From Pancytospora philotis (lineage: Eukaryota > Microsporidia), in NCBI GenBank assembly GCA_023647555.1, contig JALRLY010000269.1:19807-83806 (forward strand): DNA of 64,000 nt. Reading direction: 5' to 3'. The translations under genes were made by a program, and so were the position numbers. Below are positions 9,216-18,858 of this stretch, piece by piece. Positions within the stretch are counted from its first letter, which is position 1. Each line of letters opens with the position of its first letter. Under the pieces are notes generated by a model that searched no databases, had not been told where the DNA came from, and saw only the letters and a program-made list of their open reading frames with translations.

Positions 9216-9803
9216 ATGGCGCAGACCGAGCGGATCAGAGAGCTGGGCGAGCTGGCCGACCAGATAGAGGCCGAGCTGGAGCTGTGCAAGAACAACAGCA
9301 AGAAGATCGGGACGGTGTCGGTCAAGCTGCAGTCGTTCTGCAAAATGCTCGACAGGGAGAACCAGGGCGACCCGGCGATCAGGAAGATGCTCATCCGCAA
9401 GAAGTACTTCCTGAACCAGATCAGGGCGCTCGGCAGCGCGCAGGCCAAGGAGCGCAGCGACATGGAGCGCGAGATGGCGGAGTGCAACATGCCGGTCGCG
9501 ACGCTCTCCGAGACGCACGACCCCGTGTACACGGTCAAGGACCGCGACTTCTTTGCGCAGCAGTCGTCCCACATCGACGACTTCATACACAGCACGATGG
9601 ACTCGCTCGACGCCATCAAGCGGCAGGGCGTGTACATCGACCGGACGCGCATGCGGCTGAGCAGCGGGCTGGAGAGGCTCGGTGTGAGCGGCGAGCTGAT
9701 CGGGCGCATCGAGTCGCGGGTTGCGCGCGACAAGAGCCTCTTCATCGTGCTTTTTGTGCTCGTAGTGTTCTCAGTGCTAATGCTGCGCTTTTACTTCAAG
9801 TAG
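9216..9803 (+). CDS. Bos1/membrin-like Qb-SNARE
   Basis: This 195-aa tail-anchored protein resembles Bos1/membrin (GOSR2), the Qb-SNARE of ER-Golgi transport. An N-terminal helical region (about 1-110) precedes the SNARE helix, and RLGVSGELIGRIESRVARDK followed by a hydrophobic anchor (about 171-190) matches the Bos1 pattern of LGLS...I..IEKR...DK plus a membrane segment. The protein ends in LRFYFK with only a few luminal residues. The ORF opens upstream at a TTG, but the first ATG (MAQTERIRELGEL) is the sensible start and lies 37 nt after an AAAATTTT element. Confidence 0.7.
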   Translation: MAQTERIRELGELADQIEAELELCKNNSKKIGTVSVKLQSFCKMLDRENQGDPAIRKMLIRKKYFLNQIRALGSAQAKERSDMEREMAECNMPVATLSETHDPVYTVKDRDFFAQQSSHIDDFIHSTMDSLDAIKRQGVYIDRTRMRLSSGLERLGVSGELIGRIESRVARDKSLFIVLFVLVVFSVLMLRFYFK

Positions 9804-10252
9804 CCCAGAAATTAAATATGTTGGGATGGAATGGGCTGTGTGCTTTTTTATTCTTCGCGAGCATATGATAACGTGCTGGCAATCAGAGAATATCGACGCC
9901 TCCTAGTTATTTCTCGGAGTCTTAGTTTACTAGTTCTTGGTTGTCCAGCGCCGTCAGCAATAATAATTATGAGCATTAGCCTGAGGCAGTTCTATTCGTA
10001 CGCGCGGCTAGTAAATCCATTCTATTTATTTGCAGCAGCTGGGCAGCAGTTTGCGCGGGAATAACAAAAGCGCGAGGCGCCCGCTCAGGCACCGGCGGCT
10101 CGAGTAAAATTTTCAGCAGTGGCGATACTGGCGCAACTGCCGGCTAAACAGCAGCTGTGTATCGCAGCTGCTATTGCAACGGCCCGCGCGCTGACACAAC
10201 CGCGGCCGCTTACGTTTCACAACAAAATGGGGCGGTTTTAAAAAGGCCAGCC
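9804..10252. other. Intergenic region with a 4-codon upstream ORF
   Basis: This 449-bp gap holds no convincing gene; a 77-aa frame at 9831 lacks a promoter element or family features. An AAAATTTT element sits at 10106-10113, unusually far (139 nt) from the acyltransferase ATG. A minimal uORF (ATG GGG CGG TTT TAA) occupies 10227-10241. Confidence 0.4.
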
Positions 10253-11323
10253 ATGGCCGGGGTAATGCAAAAAATGGCGAAGAACGTCGCGATCATGGTG
10301 CTCTGCGCCCCGATCATCGTATTCTACCTCGCGCTGCTCTGCGTCGTGCTGTTCGTCACGCAGCTGCTGCCCAGCGCGCGCCTCCGGCTGTGGATCACCA
10401 TATGCTGCAAGCGCTTCGCGTTCCACCTGGTGGTCGTGCTGCTGAGCCACTGGTTCCCCAACCCGGTCTACGTCAAGTACAACAAGAAGATCCTCAGCGC
10501 CCGGAAGACGATCACGATCTCCAACCACTGCTCGGACTACGACTGGTTCTTCCTGCTGCTGCTCTTCCACGAGCTGGGCATCAACGACACGCGCATTCTG
10601 CTGAAGAAGGCGCTCGGCGACATCCCCGTCGTCGGCTTCCTCGTGCGGCGCTTCAACCACGTGTGCCTGAACCGCGCGCGCGCCAAGGACATGGCGATCA
10701 TCAAGCGCGCCGTGCAGCCGCTCGTCGACCTGCCGCGCTACAACCTCGCGCTCTACCCGGAGGGCACGTACCTCTTCCCCGAGGCGGTCAGGGACGCGCG
10801 GCGCTTCGCCCAGGAGACGAAGATGGAGGTGGACAGCAAGCCGTTCGTGCCGAAGCTGGTGCTGCTCCCCAGGAAGACCGGCTTCAACCTCATCACCGAG
10901 ACGCTCAAGGACGACTACGAGGGCGTGATCGACGTGACCATCATGATGAACCCGTACGTGTACATGCCCTGCGAGGACTGCCCGCCCTTCGAGCTCTTCT
11001 TCAACCAGAAGCTCGTGATGAACCAGTTCCTCATCGTGGACTTCGTGCCGCGCGCGCAGGTCACCGGCGACTTCCTGGACCGCTCGTTCCTCCGCAAGGA
11101 AAAGCGCATCAAGGCGTACATCGACTACGCGGACGGCGCGGTCGACACCGAGAAGAAGTTCCTGAAGACGATCAACAAGGTGGACAAGCCCACGGCCAAC
11201 GACGAGACCCGCACGATCCTCGTGTATACCCCCTACGGCTCGTTCATACTGGTGCTCCCTATCGCCATTATGGTATTCTCCGTATTCGCGGCCAAAGGCT
11301 GTCTGACGGCCCTTTTCCAATAA
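10253..11323 (+). CDS. 1-acylglycerol-3-phosphate / lysocardiolipin-type acyltransferase
   Basis: This 356-aa membrane protein transfers acyl chains to lysophospholipids (PlsC superfamily). The catalytic H-X4-D block is NHCSDYDW at residues 91-98 and the acceptor-binding EGT is at 170-172 (YPEGTYLF). Hydrophobic helices lie at about 10-38 and 50-66, and a C-terminal helix at about 327-350. The overall plan, with a loosely conserved region between EGT and a C-terminal anchor, fits the LCLAT1/AGPAT3-5 subfamily better than short AGPAT1 types. The frame extends upstream only through a GTG; MAGVMQKMAK at 10253 was chosen as the first ATG in frame. Confidence 0.8.
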   Translation: MAGVMQKMAKNVAIMVLCAPIIVFYLALLCVVLFVTQLLPSARLRLWITICCKRFAFHLVVVLLSHWFPNPVYVKYNKKILSARKTITISNHCSDYDWFFLLLLFHELGINDTRILLKKALGDIPVVGFLVRRFNHVCLNRARAKDMAIIKRAVQPLVDLPRYNLALYPEGTYLFPEAVRDARRFAQETKMEVDSKPFVPKLVLLPRKTGFNLITETLKDDYEGVIDVTIMMNPYVYMPCEDCPPFELFFNQKLVMNQFLIVDFVPRAQVTGDFLDRSFLRKEKRIKAYIDYADGAVDTEKKFLKTINKVDKPTANDETRTILVYTPYGSFILVLPIAIMVFSVFAAKGCLTALFQ

Positions 11324-11645
11324 ATACAAATGATAGAGCCGATGCGTGTTTTAATAAAGGTTGCAAGATGCTGTGCTAGTCGTGCCGCGCTGGCAGCACT
11401 GGGTCTAAGTGTAGCCTATCATTTTTTCGTATCGAAAATGTGCCAGACTGCACCCTGGAGTAGGAATGCATTTATTCTAGCGGCTACCCTAAAGTCGTTG
11501 TGATGCTCCAGATATCATTGCATTTTCAATAAACGCGCGCCGGTATCAGATTCTGTGCAATGATCTTACTTAAACAGCGTATATCAGTGATCCGATAAGG
11601 CATATAAGGCATCAGCGTGCGCCTGCTGTGATTATAGCAAACATT
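11324..11645. other. Intergenic region
   Basis: This 322-bp gap has AATAAA-type signals at about 11322 and 11355 and nothing resembling a tRNA or ORF. The TATA-like GCATATAAG at 11600-11608 lies near its right end. Confidence 0.5.
11600..11608 (+). promoter_or_regulatory. TATA-like element GCATATAAG
   Basis: This element lies 37 nt upstream of the ATG at 11646 and is identical to the element before the lectin gene. Confidence 0.4.
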
Positions 11646-13160
11646 ATGGCGCTGTTAACAGCGCTGCTAGCCATGCTCGCGTGTCTGAACCAGAGCGCCG
11701 TGGCAGCCCCGGAGCCGCAGCCATCGGCCTACTCGGAGACCGCATTCGAGATGGTGCTGCGGAAGTCGCAGGAGGATCTGTTCAAGAAGCTGGAGCCGCT
11801 GCGCGCGCAGGAGAACGCGAAGAAGCTGATGGACGAGATGTTCAAGCCGAGAAAGCTGAACAAAAGGGAGGCGCTGGCCTCTGAAGTGGATGAGAGCGCT
11901 GCGGACGATACCTTCGCGAACATGCAGCTCTGCAGCTTTTACGAGCTGGTGGACGAGCCGAGCGATGAGGACTCAGAGCCTGCCCAGCCCGCGACGGATC
12001 CGCGGGAACCACAGCGGGGAAAGAGAGTCAAGCGCCTGCGGGGCGCTCTTGTGCGCGCTGCGAAGATCGTGCGGGACAAGTGCAAGCCGCATCTGATCAG
12101 GAAACGCAAGAAGTCGAACGAGCCGCCGAAGCTGGTCGGGAACAACCTCAACGATGTCTTCGGCAAAATGCTGGAGATGGGCATGACCAAGGACTTTGGC
12201 GCCGCCGGGAACGGCACCGACGGCCGCTGCATATTCAGGCTGAGCAGGGGCAAGCCCGTTAGCCCGCAGGACGTGTGGGAGTACAGCAAGCAGCGCTTTA
12301 ATTCGATAAAGCACGACAAGATCTGGACCTACGACATTTTCAAGCCGTGGAAGGACCATCCGTTCATGACCTACTACATGCACGACCCGGTGTTCAACCA
12401 TTTTGCCGCGAGCAACACTGGCAGCGAGGCGGACGCACCTTTTATTAGCGGCGCCGTCCTCGAGGCTGTGCGCGATATGCTGGCGAGCGGCGGTTCGTAC
12501 AACGCGCTGAGCGAGGACCGCAAGATTGTCTGGAACGAGTTCGTGCTGCGCCGGAACATCTTCCAGATGTACGCGCTGCTCACCGCCGTCGAGCTCTACG
12601 ACCTGGGCGAGTTCAAAATGTCGTACGAGGACTTCACCAGGACCATCTACAGCTACATCTGCAGGAGATACAACGACGCGCGCGAGCCCAGCCCGATAGT
12701 CGAGGCGATCCAGTCGATGGACAAGTTTGAGCTCGGGCTCGTGAACGCCACGACCGCGAAGTACCACGTGCGGCTCGAAAAGCACGCGCCGCGGGTCTCG
12801 ATAGGCGACTACGTCGCGCGCCAGGCGTACGACCTGGTGTTCAACATCTTCGTGCTGCGCAAGGCGGTCGACGATGCCAGGGGCGGCGCCCTGGACGACG
12901 CGATTGTGGAGAAGGCAAGGGGGGAGGTGGCCAGGCACTTTGAGCGCGGCGGCCTCGGCCTCAACTACGCCTGCTTCGCCGGGGCGGGCATAGGGCTGGC
13001 CATCGGTATAGGCATATCCATGGTCTGCATGTGCACGAACATCCTCAGCATCTGCCTGGCCTGCTTCGCAGTGGGCCGCTGCTTTTGCTGCTGCCCCCGC
13101 GAGACTGACACTGATAGCGAGCGCGGACCGGAATCGATCGAGCTCGTCGGCCTTGACTGA
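11646..13160 (+). CDS. Orphan type I membrane protein with Cys-rich tail
   Basis: I do not recognise this 504-aa protein. It starts with a strong signal peptide (MALLTALLAMLACLNQSAVA). A charged, Lys/Glu-rich region follows (about 20-165) with basic patches (KRVKRLRG, RKRKKSNE) that could be processing sites. A compact alpha-helical domain spans about 190-430. Near the C-terminus is a Gly-rich, Cys-rich membrane segment (about 432-480) ending in CFCCCPRE, which suggests palmitoylation next to the membrane. An acidic 20-residue tail follows. Together this suggests a surface or secretory-pathway membrane protein. The start was moved from an upstream GTG to the first ATG. Confidence 0.7.
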   Translation: MALLTALLAMLACLNQSAVAAPEPQPSAYSETAFEMVLRKSQEDLFKKLEPLRAQENAKKLMDEMFKPRKLNKREALASEVDESAADDTFANMQLCSFYELVDEPSDEDSEPAQPATDPREPQRGKRVKRLRGALVRAAKIVRDKCKPHLIRKRKKSNEPPKLVGNNLNDVFGKMLEMGMTKDFGAAGNGTDGRCIFRLSRGKPVSPQDVWEYSKQRFNSIKHDKIWTYDIFKPWKDHPFMTYYMHDPVFNHFAASNTGSEADAPFISGAVLEAVRDMLASGGSYNALSEDRKIVWNEFVLRRNIFQMYALLTAVELYDLGEFKMSYEDFTRTIYSYICRRYNDAREPSPIVEAIQSMDKFELGLVNATTAKYHVRLEKHAPRVSIGDYVARQAYDLVFNIFVLRKAVDDARGGALDDAIVEKARGEVARHFERGGLGLNYACFAGAGIGLAIGIGISMVCMCTNILSICLACFAVGRCFCCCPRETDTDSERGPESIELVGLD

Positions 13161-13579
13161 CGAATTAAACTATTTATTGAGAAAATGCGCATCGACCAAT
13201 GAAATGCCTTACTGATCGCGATACAGCAAGGTGCAGACAGCCCAGCACCGGCGCGGTATTGGCCGCCAGCCTCGCCAAAATTTGCATTTAAAAATTTATC
13301 GCGGCCAGCCCTGCTGATCGAAGCTCACAGTTTTATAACGCCTGAGTCAACATCAGACAACAATCAATGCTCTGCGCCGACGGCGCGCAGCAAATATTTT
13401 ATAACAAAGGTGTTCTGCATGCATGCAGCGATTCTATCATTTAGGCTACCCATTGAAGGCGTGGCCTTTTGTTTTCAGCAGCCCATTGCTGCGCTGCTGT
13501 GCTGGCTGCTGTGCTTGATAGTATACCATTGGTTGCGATTTGAAACGCAAGCGTAAAAGCTGCTCCGCGCGCACAGCGA
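13161..13579. other. Intergenic region
   Basis: This 419-bp gap lies before the formin gene. Two TAAAATTT-like patches occur near 13277-13300, far from the ATG. No ORF or RNA gene is supported. Confidence 0.45.
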
Positions 13580-16270
13580 ATGGCCGAGAACGATCAGCAA
13601 GGCGCGCCAGAAGTCGCCAACATCAAGGTGCAGAGCGGCATCATGGAGCGTATCAAGCAGCTTAAGGGCAGCCTCGGGAATAATGAAAATGAGGGCACGG
13701 CAGGCGGGAGTTTTGATATGCCGTGGCCAAGTGCGAAACACGACCGTGCGGCAGCTGATGAAAGTTGCGGCATTGATTGTGCCGTCGCAACCCAAGCAGC
13801 CAGCGAAACCCCCAATGCTCGGACAGATTCTAGCAACACAATTGGCCGAGCAACGCAGCTGGGCCGGGTTGCGCTTCATGACATCGGCGAGTGCATTCTG
13901 CTAGCGTGCGTTTCAGACGAGCGGGCCAGCGTAGCAGCGGACGATGCAGCATTGCAGGAGTATTTGGACAGCAGATATGGGCGCAAGTGGATGGCATACA
14001 CCCTCTGCGCAGATGACAGAAAGCGCACCCTCGGAAGGCTGCAAGTCTATGGAATGGAGGGCTTCGATGTCGAAACTCCGCTTATGATCGCGCGGACGGC
14101 GAAGTACTGGCTCGAGATCTGCGGCGGCGGTGCGATCGTCATAGAGGTGAGCCCGAGCACGGCGTCTTACGTTTTGGTCACCCTGTGTGCGCTTCTGCGC
14201 TTCACGGGGAGGGCCATGTCCGTGGAGCTCGCGTACCACAGCCTTTTGAGGGCAAAGAACCTGCCGTTTGGAGCGAACGGCACGACTTTGCGCTATATCA
14301 AGTACTTTGAGCATCTCCTGTCCTCCGGGCTGGGCGACAGGCCCCCGAGGATCGCCCTTAATCAGGTCATCATCACCGTCCCGACCCGCGCGCTGCTCGG
14401 CGAGCGCGGCGCGCCCGCACTGCGAATCGCCGGAACAGGCTCGAGTGTGACGATCACGAAAAACTGCTACTATGATGAGAACTTCATCATTTTCAGCTTC
14501 ATTAGCAGCAAGACCACGAACGACATCGTGCTCGAGCTCGCGTGCCAGGGAGGTGACACAAAACGCCCTGTGATGCGTCTCGCTCTGAACACGTCCTTCT
14601 ATCAGGCCGGTCTGTACCGCTTCACCAGCTCCGAGATCGAGCTCTGCGATGCTGGCCTGCGAGAGGCCCATCACGGCATCTTTTTCGACGTCATATACGC
14701 CGAGTCGAACAGCGGCGAAAGGCCCGGCGCGTATTCTACTGGGCCCAACGCTACGCTCGACATCAGTACGATGGCGGGGCACCTGTGCTGTCAGGCGGAT
14801 CCTGCGGTGCGCAAGAGGCTTGCCGAGTGCGGATTCGGCGAGGCGCTTACGGAGTTCTTTGCGCGGCTCAGGTACACGCCGGAGGAGAGCAGAGAGATGA
14901 TGGGCAGGCTGGAGGCGCTGGGCTACCGCAACATAGCCTGTGAACGGCCGCCGGTGGCTGTACCGAGGATCGAAGAAGTGAGCGATGCCCGGCCTGAAGT
15001 AGTGATCCAACCATCCGAAGAAGAGGCACCCGAGCCAGCGCTGTGCATGGACCCCGCTGGTGCGGGCAGTGCTTCGGAGCCTGTGGACCTCGCCTTCGTG
15101 CAGGACGCGGCCGTCAAGAAGACCAGCTGCGCAACGGTGGGACTCAGCCCGTTCGCCAAGAAAAGTAAAGCTCAGGAGCAGAAGCTGGCCGCGCCAACAG
15201 TCGTGGCGATCAAGCCGCTGCACTGGGCCCCGCTCACGAATACCGAGGAGACCATCTTCAAGGAGATCGAGAAGATGAGTGTCGATTTAGACCTTGCGCG
15301 GTTCGAGGAGCTCTTTTGCGAAAAGTCGCGGGAGGCGGCTGAGGAGGGCGTTTGTAGCGTGCGGCCGAGCAGAATGAAGGACCTGAAAAAGCTCTTCATC
15401 GTGTCTCTGTCTCTCCGGCACCTGGAGCTCAAGCACATCACCCCCGAGTCGCTCCCCGGGATAATCGCTGAAACGCCAAGGAACCTGACGCTCCAGGACC
15501 TGCAGAACATCGAGCGTGTGCTGATGACGTCTGAGGACCGCGAAGCGCTGGAGATGGCCGATCCGGCGAGCCTGTCAGATACCGAGCAGAAAGTGCTGCA
15601 GACCGCGCGTATAAAGCACATCGAGCAGACAGTGAGGCTGCTCGTGTTCGAGCGGCGGTTCTGCGAGGAGATCGCGCTGCACAGGGCCTCGCTTTTGCAG
15701 TTCGTCAGGCTCGCGAACGCGCTGCTCGACAGCACCGGCCTCAGAAAGATCATGTCGGTTGTGCTGCACGTGGGGAACGCGATCAACTTCGAGTATTCGA
15801 CGCGGAGGAAGAGGGCGGCGGGCTTCAAGCTGGAGACCCTGGACATGCTGGGCTCGTACTGCGGCAAGGGCGGTGTTACGCTCTTTGATTACGTGGTCGA
15901 TACCGCGCAAAAGAACCGTGTGGAGGCTGAGCAGCTGCTTGCCCAGGGCGATGTGATTGCGCGAGCTAAAAATACCAACCTTGCGAGCATCCGGGAGGGA
16001 CTGAACGAGCAGATCGCGCTCTACAAGGAGCAGCTCGCAGGGTTCAGCGTCTTCGACGGGGAGGAGCAGGCACGCTTCCGTTACATACTGGGGTGCGCGT
16101 GCAAGCAGCTCGCCGAGGCGTCGCAGCTGTACAAGGAGTGCACGATATACGCGAGCATTCTGAAGAAGAAGTTTGGCGAGCTGGAGACGCGGCCGGTCGA
16201 GGATCTGCTTGACATGCTCCACAGATTCATTGTGCGGCTCGAGGCAAAGTACAGAGAGATAAGAAGCTAG
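13580..16270 (+). CDS. Formin with N-terminal PTEN-like/C2 module
   Basis: This 896-aa protein is a formin, an actin nucleator and elongation factor. The FH2 domain spans about 545-890: KPLHWAPL opens it, and VLHVGNAINFEY...RAAGFKLETLDML is the family core. The N-terminal half (about 100-385) has the fold pattern of a PTEN-like phosphatase followed by a C2 domain. At the catalytic loop position (about 186-200, VIEVSPSTASYVLV) the Cys and Arg of HCxxGxxR are missing, so it should be inactive. Such PTEN-C2-FH2 proteins are known as plant class II formins and occur in other lineages. The linker (about 450-540) is acidic and has no polyproline FH1 region, so profilin-actin recruitment is doubtful. 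Confidence 0.85.
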   Translation: MAENDQQGAPEVANIKVQSGIMERIKQLKGSLGNNENEGTAGGSFDMPWPSAKHDRAAADESCGIDCAVATQAASETPNARTDSSNTIGRATQLGRVALHDIGECILLACVSDERASVAADDAALQEYLDSRYGRKWMAYTLCADDRKRTLGRLQVYGMEGFDVETPLMIARTAKYWLEICGGGAIVIEVSPSTASYVLVTLCALLRFTGRAMSVELAYHSLLRAKNLPFGANGTTLRYIKYFEHLLSSGLGDRPPRIALNQVIITVPTRALLGERGAPALRIAGTGSSVTITKNCYYDENFIIFSFISSKTTNDIVLELACQGGDTKRPVMRLALNTSFYQAGLYRFTSSEIELCDAGLREAHHGIFFDVIYAESNSGERPGAYSTGPNATLDISTMAGHLCCQADPAVRKRLAECGFGEALTEFFARLRYTPEESREMMGRLEALGYRNIACERPPVAVPRIEEVSDARPEVVIQPSEEEAPEPALCMDPAGAGSASEPVDLAFVQDAAVKKTSCATVGLSPFAKKSKAQEQKLAAPTVVAIKPLHWAPLTNTEETIFKEIEKMSVDLDLARFEELFCEKSREAAEEGVCSVRPSRMKDLKKLFIVSLSLRHLELKHITPESLPGIIAETPRNLTLQDLQNIERVLMTSEDREALEMADPASLSDTEQKVLQTARIKHIEQTVRLLVFERRFCEEIALHRASLLQFVRLANALLDSTGLRKIMSVVLHVGNAINFEYSTRRKRAAGFKLETLDMLGSYCGKGGVTLFDYVVDTAQKNRVEAEQLLAQGDVIARAKNTNLASIREGLNEQIALYKEQLAGFSVFDGEEQARFRYILGCACKQLAEASQLYKECTIYASILKKKFGELETRPVEDLLDMLHRFIVRLEAKYREIRS

Positions 16271-16557
16271 CATTCCTGTGAGTAGAATCATAATACAGTG
16301 GCAAGCAGGCGCGCATGCGTAGACCAGTACTGTAGAGTACAAGAATTGTGGATTAAAATCATTTAGTCACTAGGAACAAGCCTTGTAAAATGCTGGATTA
16401 AATTATAATTAAACTATTTTTAAGCAGCACAAATACCAGCAAACCTCCACACGGGCAGTCTTTAAGAAAGGATGCTAATGAGCAGTAACAAAATTTACTG
16501 TTGAGTGTTTCTATGTGAATAACAGCTTAAAGCTGGCACATCCAGACTAGCGCATAG

Positions 16558-18858
16558 CTAAATATCCCTGAAATAGACGGAGTGCAGGCTGTCCTTGTCT
16601 TTGAATCCCTTGAGCAGCACCTCGCCCTCGTTCACGAGACTCACGAGCGGGTGGGAAATGTTCATACTACCAGACACAAAAATGCCGAGGCCGAGATCGG
16701 CGATGCGCACGAGCTTGTTCAGCGTGGGGCCGCGGAAAGACACCAGCCCATTCTCAGCCGTGATGAACGTCGTGTCCTGCGCAATCCCGATGCTCACGCC
16801 AACGCCTAGGCAGCGCAGCATCGCCTGCACACGCAGCGACCACAGCACCGAGGAGTTCACGCTGCTGAACCCGATGATGCAGAAGAGGTGGTTGCGCTCT
16901 ATAAAATCGCCAGCAAATACCAGGACCAGGAACTCCAAAACCGCCATGATGTTGCCGACCTCGGTCTCAATGACCGGATTGCTGCGCCCCCTGTGGTGCA
17001 GCTTCAGATACAGCATGATGGGGAAGTGGTCTGTATTGGGCGAGAAGCGCAGACCATCGCGGTAGAAGCCCGTGCCAAAGTCCATATTGGCGAAACCCAG
17101 CCCATCGCTCAGCGCAGGCTTTGGGAGCAGCGCATGCTCGGCAAGAACAGTGCTGTACGGCCGCGAAGAGCAGCGCCGATCGACGGTCTCGTCCATCCGC
17201 AACCCCCAGACACTGCGGCTCAGAAGCTCCCTGGTGTTGGAGATGGCGAGCTGCAGACTCAGGGGACAGCGCAGCCCCGCATAGTCGAGCAAGCCCGGGG
17301 CATCGATGCGTATCGTGTCGACCTTGTGGCAGCGGCCCAGCATGTCCGCGCTGAACGGGCAAAAAACGGGGATCACATGCCACATGCCTGCGTTGTTGAA
17401 GACCACTGTGTCTCTCTCGTTGTCCAGTTTGTAGATCCCCGCGAAAGTCGAGTAGATCGCTGCCAGGCTGCTTACTCTGATCATTACTACAGTCTCGGTA
17501 ACGAGGACGAAGAGGCAGCTGTCAGCCTGCTTTATTTCCCGCAGCCTTTCAATGATGGCCTCTGCAGTGTCGTTGAACCAGTCCAGCTCCCGAGTGCGCG
17601 CATTCGAAGCATTGATGTCGGCAGCCAGATCTGCGGCCAGACACGTGCCAGCCGCGTTCTGGTGGATCAGGACCAGTTTGACTGCCCGTCCGTTGAGCGC
17701 GAAGCTTGCTGTGTACTTCGTTATGAATCTGTGCCTGGTTTTACAACAATGAGGCTGGTTCCTAAGCGCGGCCGAGATAGGCGGCCACTCTGCATGGTTG
17801 GCAATTTTGGCAGCGATCGGGTTGTACGTGAGACTGACCGACTTTAAACGGCTGAATTTTTCGGACCGGAAAAACTCGAAGTTGTTCACGCTGAGGCAGG
17901 CAGACTCAAGGGCGGGCGCGCGGATGTGCGTTAGAAAGTTGCCGGAGAGGTCAGCGTGCAGCAGCGCGCCCATAGCCGGGATGCGTGTGAAAAAGTTATT
18001 CCTGGCCCGCAGATGCGTGATACCCGTAAGCCGCGGCGGAAACCTACGCAGACCGCAGCTGTTGATGCTCAGCGCAGTGAGCCGGCAGCAATCACCAAAG
18101 GATATTCCCTTTGTCCCGTCCGCTACTATTCTGCGTGCAGGACAGCTCACCGGGTGCGACACCTGCGTATTGGCAATCAAGAGCACATCTGCGCGCGCAT
18201 CAACAGCACAGAGAGGGTTGTCAGAGAGATTGAGATGGCGATAGTGGTGGGCCGAGCGGAATATCCTGATTTGGTTGCGAGCGAGGACCAGCGCGCTGGC
18301 CCGGACGATGCAGCCGCCGAGCCTATTCCCGGACAAATTGCAGTAGTCGTACCGCTGTGCGCCGAAGAAGGCACTGCGCAATCCGGTGTTGGTTATACGA
18401 ATGTATCGGAGGCAATGCTGGCCCGATAGGTCGATGCTACGGAGAAAGACGTCCTGCACGGTCAGCTTTGTGAGGCGGCGCGGATCGAAGCCGTGCAGAT
18501 GCAGCGCAGGATCTACGCGCGGCACGGCAACCAGTTTGTAACGCGACAAAGGGCGCAGAGCTAGACCACGGAATACGAACAGACGGTATAGCGGGGTCTC
18601 ATCATCGCGCAGCATTCTGGCAGCGCTGGAGCTGCTCTGGAGCAGCAGCTCGCAAGGCTGGCCCAGCATTTTTTTGATCTCGGCCACGGTCGTTCTGAAC
18701 GTTCCTTTGACGAGCGCCTCGGTCCCGCAGAGGGCGACAGGGACGGTGCACTCGGTCAGCTCGTTCGCTGCGTACCGCCTGGCGACAGAAGTCGTGCACA
18801 CGAACCCGTTGAGTCTGTTGACCATCCTGGTCTCGCGCACCAGCACTCTCGACAGCAT
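16558..18858 (-). CDS. RA-LRR protein with degenerate adenylate-cyclase domain (Cyr1-like)
   Basis: This 766-aa protein keeps the layout of fungal adenylate cyclase (Cyr1). A ubiquitin-like Ras-association region (about 40-110) comes first, then leucine-rich repeats (about 130-365; CNLSGNRLGG, LNLSDNPLCA, ADLSGNFLTH). A weak PP2C-like stretch follows (about 375-545), then a class III cyclase-like domain (about 610-766). SFRGPTLNKLVRIADLGLGIFVS aligns with the YfGPmvNrAaRi..ga.Ggqi.iS segment. However, the FTDIKNST position reads LYLKLHHR, and the GDAFM position reads NHLFC. Both metal-binding Asp are therefore absent and cAMP synthesis is not expected. It is far shorter than the roughly 2000-aa yeast protein. 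A Ras-binding scaffold role is an inference. Confidence 0.6.
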   Translation of the reverse strand: MLSRVLVRETRMVNRLNGFVCTTSVARRYAANELTECTVPVALCGTEALVKGTFRTTVAEIKKMLGQPCELLLQSSSSAARMLRDDETPLYRLFVFRGLALRPLSRYKLVAVPRVDPALHLHGFDPRRLTKLTVQDVFLRSIDLSGQHCLRYIRITNTGLRSAFFGAQRYDYCNLSGNRLGGCIVRASALVLARNQIRIFRSAHHYRHLNLSDNPLCAVDARADVLLIANTQVSHPVSCPARRIVADGTKGISFGDCCRLTALSINSCGLRRFPPRLTGITHLRARNNFFTRIPAMGALLHADLSGNFLTHIRAPALESACLSVNNFEFFRSEKFSRLKSVSLTYNPIAAKIANHAEWPPISAALRNQPHCCKTRHRFITKYTASFALNGRAVKLVLIHQNAAGTCLAADLAADINASNARTRELDWFNDTAEAIIERLREIKQADSCLFVLVTETVVMIRVSSLAAIYSTFAGIYKLDNERDTVVFNNAGMWHVIPVFCPFSADMLGRCHKVDTIRIDAPGLLDYAGLRCPLSLQLAISNTRELLSRSVWGLRMDETVDRRCSSRPYSTVLAEHALLPKPALSDGLGFANMDFGTGFYRDGLRFSPNTDHFPIMLYLKLHHRGRSNPVIETEVGNIMAVLEFLVLVFAGDFIERNHLFCIIGFSSVNSSVLWSLRVQAMLRCLGVGVSIGIAQDTTFITAENGLVSFRGPTLNKLVRIADLGLGIFVSGSMNISHPLVSLVNEGEVLLKGFKDKDSLHSVYFRDI

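Noticed and set aside
9831..10064. 77-codon plus-strand frame in the gap before the acyltransferase
   Set aside because: No homology, no membrane or secretory architecture, A/T-rich spacer composition.
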